Part shown: positions 62,938 to 64,000 of the stretch, piece by piece
Numbering within the stretch: the first letter of the stretch is position 1
Layout: every line of letters begins with the position of its first letter
Assembly (NCBI GenBank): GCA_018902755.1
Contig: JAHIQI010000038.1
Coordinates: 62,001-126,000 of the forward strand
DNA length: 64,000 bases
Reading direction: 5' to 3'
Origin: Pseudomonadota bacterium
GTDB taxonomy: Bacteria > Desulfobacterota > Desulfarculia > Desulfarculales > Desulfarculaceae
Translations under genes and position numbers: made by a program
The notes under the pieces: model-generated
What the model was told of the DNA's origin: nothing
The model's database searches: none
The model's input: the letters and a program-made list of their open reading frames with translations, nothing else

Positions 62938-64000
62938 ATGAAGCAGTTCTTTTATCCCTCTTCCGTGGCCATCCTGGGGGTGTCCCCCCGACCCGGCAAC
63001 ATGGGCCGCAACATCCTGGCCAACTTGGAAGGCATCGGTTTCCCGGGAGAGATATTTCTGGTCTCGCCCAAGGGCGGCGAATACAAGGGCCGCACCATCT
63101 ACTCCAGCGTGAGCGAGCTTCCCGAATCGCCGGACCTGGCGGTCATCCTGACCCCGGCGGCCACGGTGCCCGGCCTGGTCAATGACTGCGGGGAAAAAGG
63201 CGTCAAGCGCCTGGTCATCGAAACCGGCGGCTTCCGAGAGTTGGCCGACGACCGGCGCTCTCTGGAGACCCAGATCGTCGAGGCCAGCAAAAAATACGGC
63301 ATGCGCTTCATCGGCCCCAACTGCATCGGGGTCATCTGCACCGAGTCCAAGCTATCGGTGCCCTTCCCCCTGCTGGACCGCAAAATCATGCCCGGCGGCC
63401 TTTCCATCATGGCCCAGAGTGGCGGAATAGGCCTCACCTACCTGCACGGCTGCTCCGAAAACAAGGTAGGCATCGCCAAGTTTTGCAGCATGGGCAACAA
63501 GCTCAACGTCAACGAGCGCGACCTGCTGGCCTACCTTATCGAGGACCCCCAGACCGAGGCTATCCTGCTCTACCTGGAGTCCATCGTGGACGGCCGGGCC
63601 ATGTACGACCTGATCCGCTCCACCTCCAAACCGGTGGTGGTGCACAAGTCCAACATCGGCGAAACCAGCCACGCCATCGCCAGCAGCCACACCGCCGCCC
63701 TGGCCAACGACGACGCGGTGGTGGAAGCGGCCCTCAAGCAGGCCGGGGCCATCCGGGCCCACACCGTGCACGAGTGCATGCAGATCGTCAAGGGCCTGAG
63801 CCTGCCCAAGCCCAAGGGCCGGCGCCTGGCGGTCATCTCGCGCTCGGGAGGCCACGCGGTGGTGGCCGCCGACGCAGCCTATCGCCACGACATGGAGCTG
63901 CCCGCCTTTTCCGAGGAGTTTCTGGCGCCCATCCAGCAGGCCACCAGGGCTTCGGTGATCCATCTGCAAAACCCCCTGGACCTGGGCGACCTTTTCCAGT
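62938..64000 (+). CDS. NDP-forming acyl-CoA synthetase (acetate-CoA ligase, ADP-forming), 3' end beyond window
   Basis: 354 codons are visible and open to the window end. ATG follows GAGG. CoA-binding Rossmann domain VAILGVSPRPGNMGRNILANL, then DLAVILTPAATVPGLV and RFIGPNCIGVI. The succinyl-CoA-ligase-like domain has MAQSGGIGLTYL and the SSHTAAL segment, where the family carries its phospho-His. Interconverts acyl-CoA plus ADP and Pi with acid plus ATP, giving substrate-level ATP. Whether the ATP-grasp beta part is fused cannot be seen. Confidence 0.85.
   Translation, partial: MKQFFYPSSVAILGVSPRPGNMGRNILANLEGIGFPGEIFLVSPKGGEYKGRTIYSSVSELPESPDLAVILTPAATVPGLVNDCGEKGVKRLVIETGGFRELADDRRSLETQIVEASKKYGMRFIGPNCIGVICTESKLSVPFPLLDRKIMPGGLSIMAQSGGIGLTYLHGCSENKVGIAKFCSMGNKLNVNERDLLAYLIEDPQTEAILLYLESIVDGRAMYDLIRSTSKPVVVHKSNIGETSHAIASSHTAALANDDAVVEAALKQAGAIRAHTVHECMQIVKGLSLPKPKGRRLAVISRSGGHAVVAADAAYRHDMELPAFSEEFLAPIQQATRASVIHLQNPLDLGDLFQ

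Overview
The window is a GC-rich bacterial chromosome segment with mostly housekeeping content. Gene content points to an anaerobic deltaproteobacterium (Desulfobacterota). The pointers are a GTP-type PEP carboxykinase, an LL-diaminopimelate aminotransferase lysine route, a three-gene beta-oxidation operon, a DsrE-like protein that appears to contain selenocysteine, RpoH, a bactofilin and DUF3795. The genus cannot be fixed from sequence alone.

Layout. 1-2.4 kb: MscS channel and HD-GYP protein. 2.4-8.6 kb (minus): beta-oxidation operon with acyl-CoA dehydrogenase, thiolase and hydratase/dehydrogenase fusion. It sits behind a promoter flanked by two FadR(TetR)-type palindromes. 8.7-13.5 kb (plus): L,D-transpeptidase, membrane protein, bactofilin, cupin, flavodoxin and amidohydrolase. 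14.1-23.8 kb (plus): a translationally coupled run of lytic transglycosylase, AddB-like, AddA-like and RecD2-like genes.

23.8-26.3 kb is a visibly AT-richer island. It holds a 53-residue Pro/Gly/Asn-rich peptide ending in Gly, an E2-E1 fusion (Cap2-like layout) and a JAMM/JAB isopeptidase (Cap3-like). This is a compact ubiquitin-like conjugation and deconjugation cassette with no CBASS cyclase or effector next to it, and it is the most interesting locus here. 26.3-31 kb (minus): PyrR, the DsrE-like selenoprotein candidate (in-frame TGA followed by a SECIS-like hairpin), a lipoprotein, a P1 peptidase and PEPCK. 31-37 kb: small exported proteins, a sugar isomerase/HAD pair, two tRNA genes (Cys, Gly), PgsA and transaldolase.

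36.7-53.5 kb (minus) is one long, tightly packed strand: xerC-hslV-hslU-argB-argD-argF-argG-argH-lipoprotein-lysA-dapF-dapA-dapB-FAH hydrolase-dapL-folK. It carries arginine synthesis from N-acetylglutamate and most of lysine synthesis. 53.7-56.8 kb (plus): EF-G-like GTPase, MogA/MoaB and a PPC-domain protein. 56.8-61 kb (minus): rpoH-like sigma factor, TPR lipoprotein, LolB-like lipoprotein and Mut7-C protein. 61.2-64 kb (plus): alpha/beta hydrolase, RecO, and an NDP-forming acyl-CoA synthetase cut by the window end.

All calls rest on reading motifs and context by eye; no database search was run.
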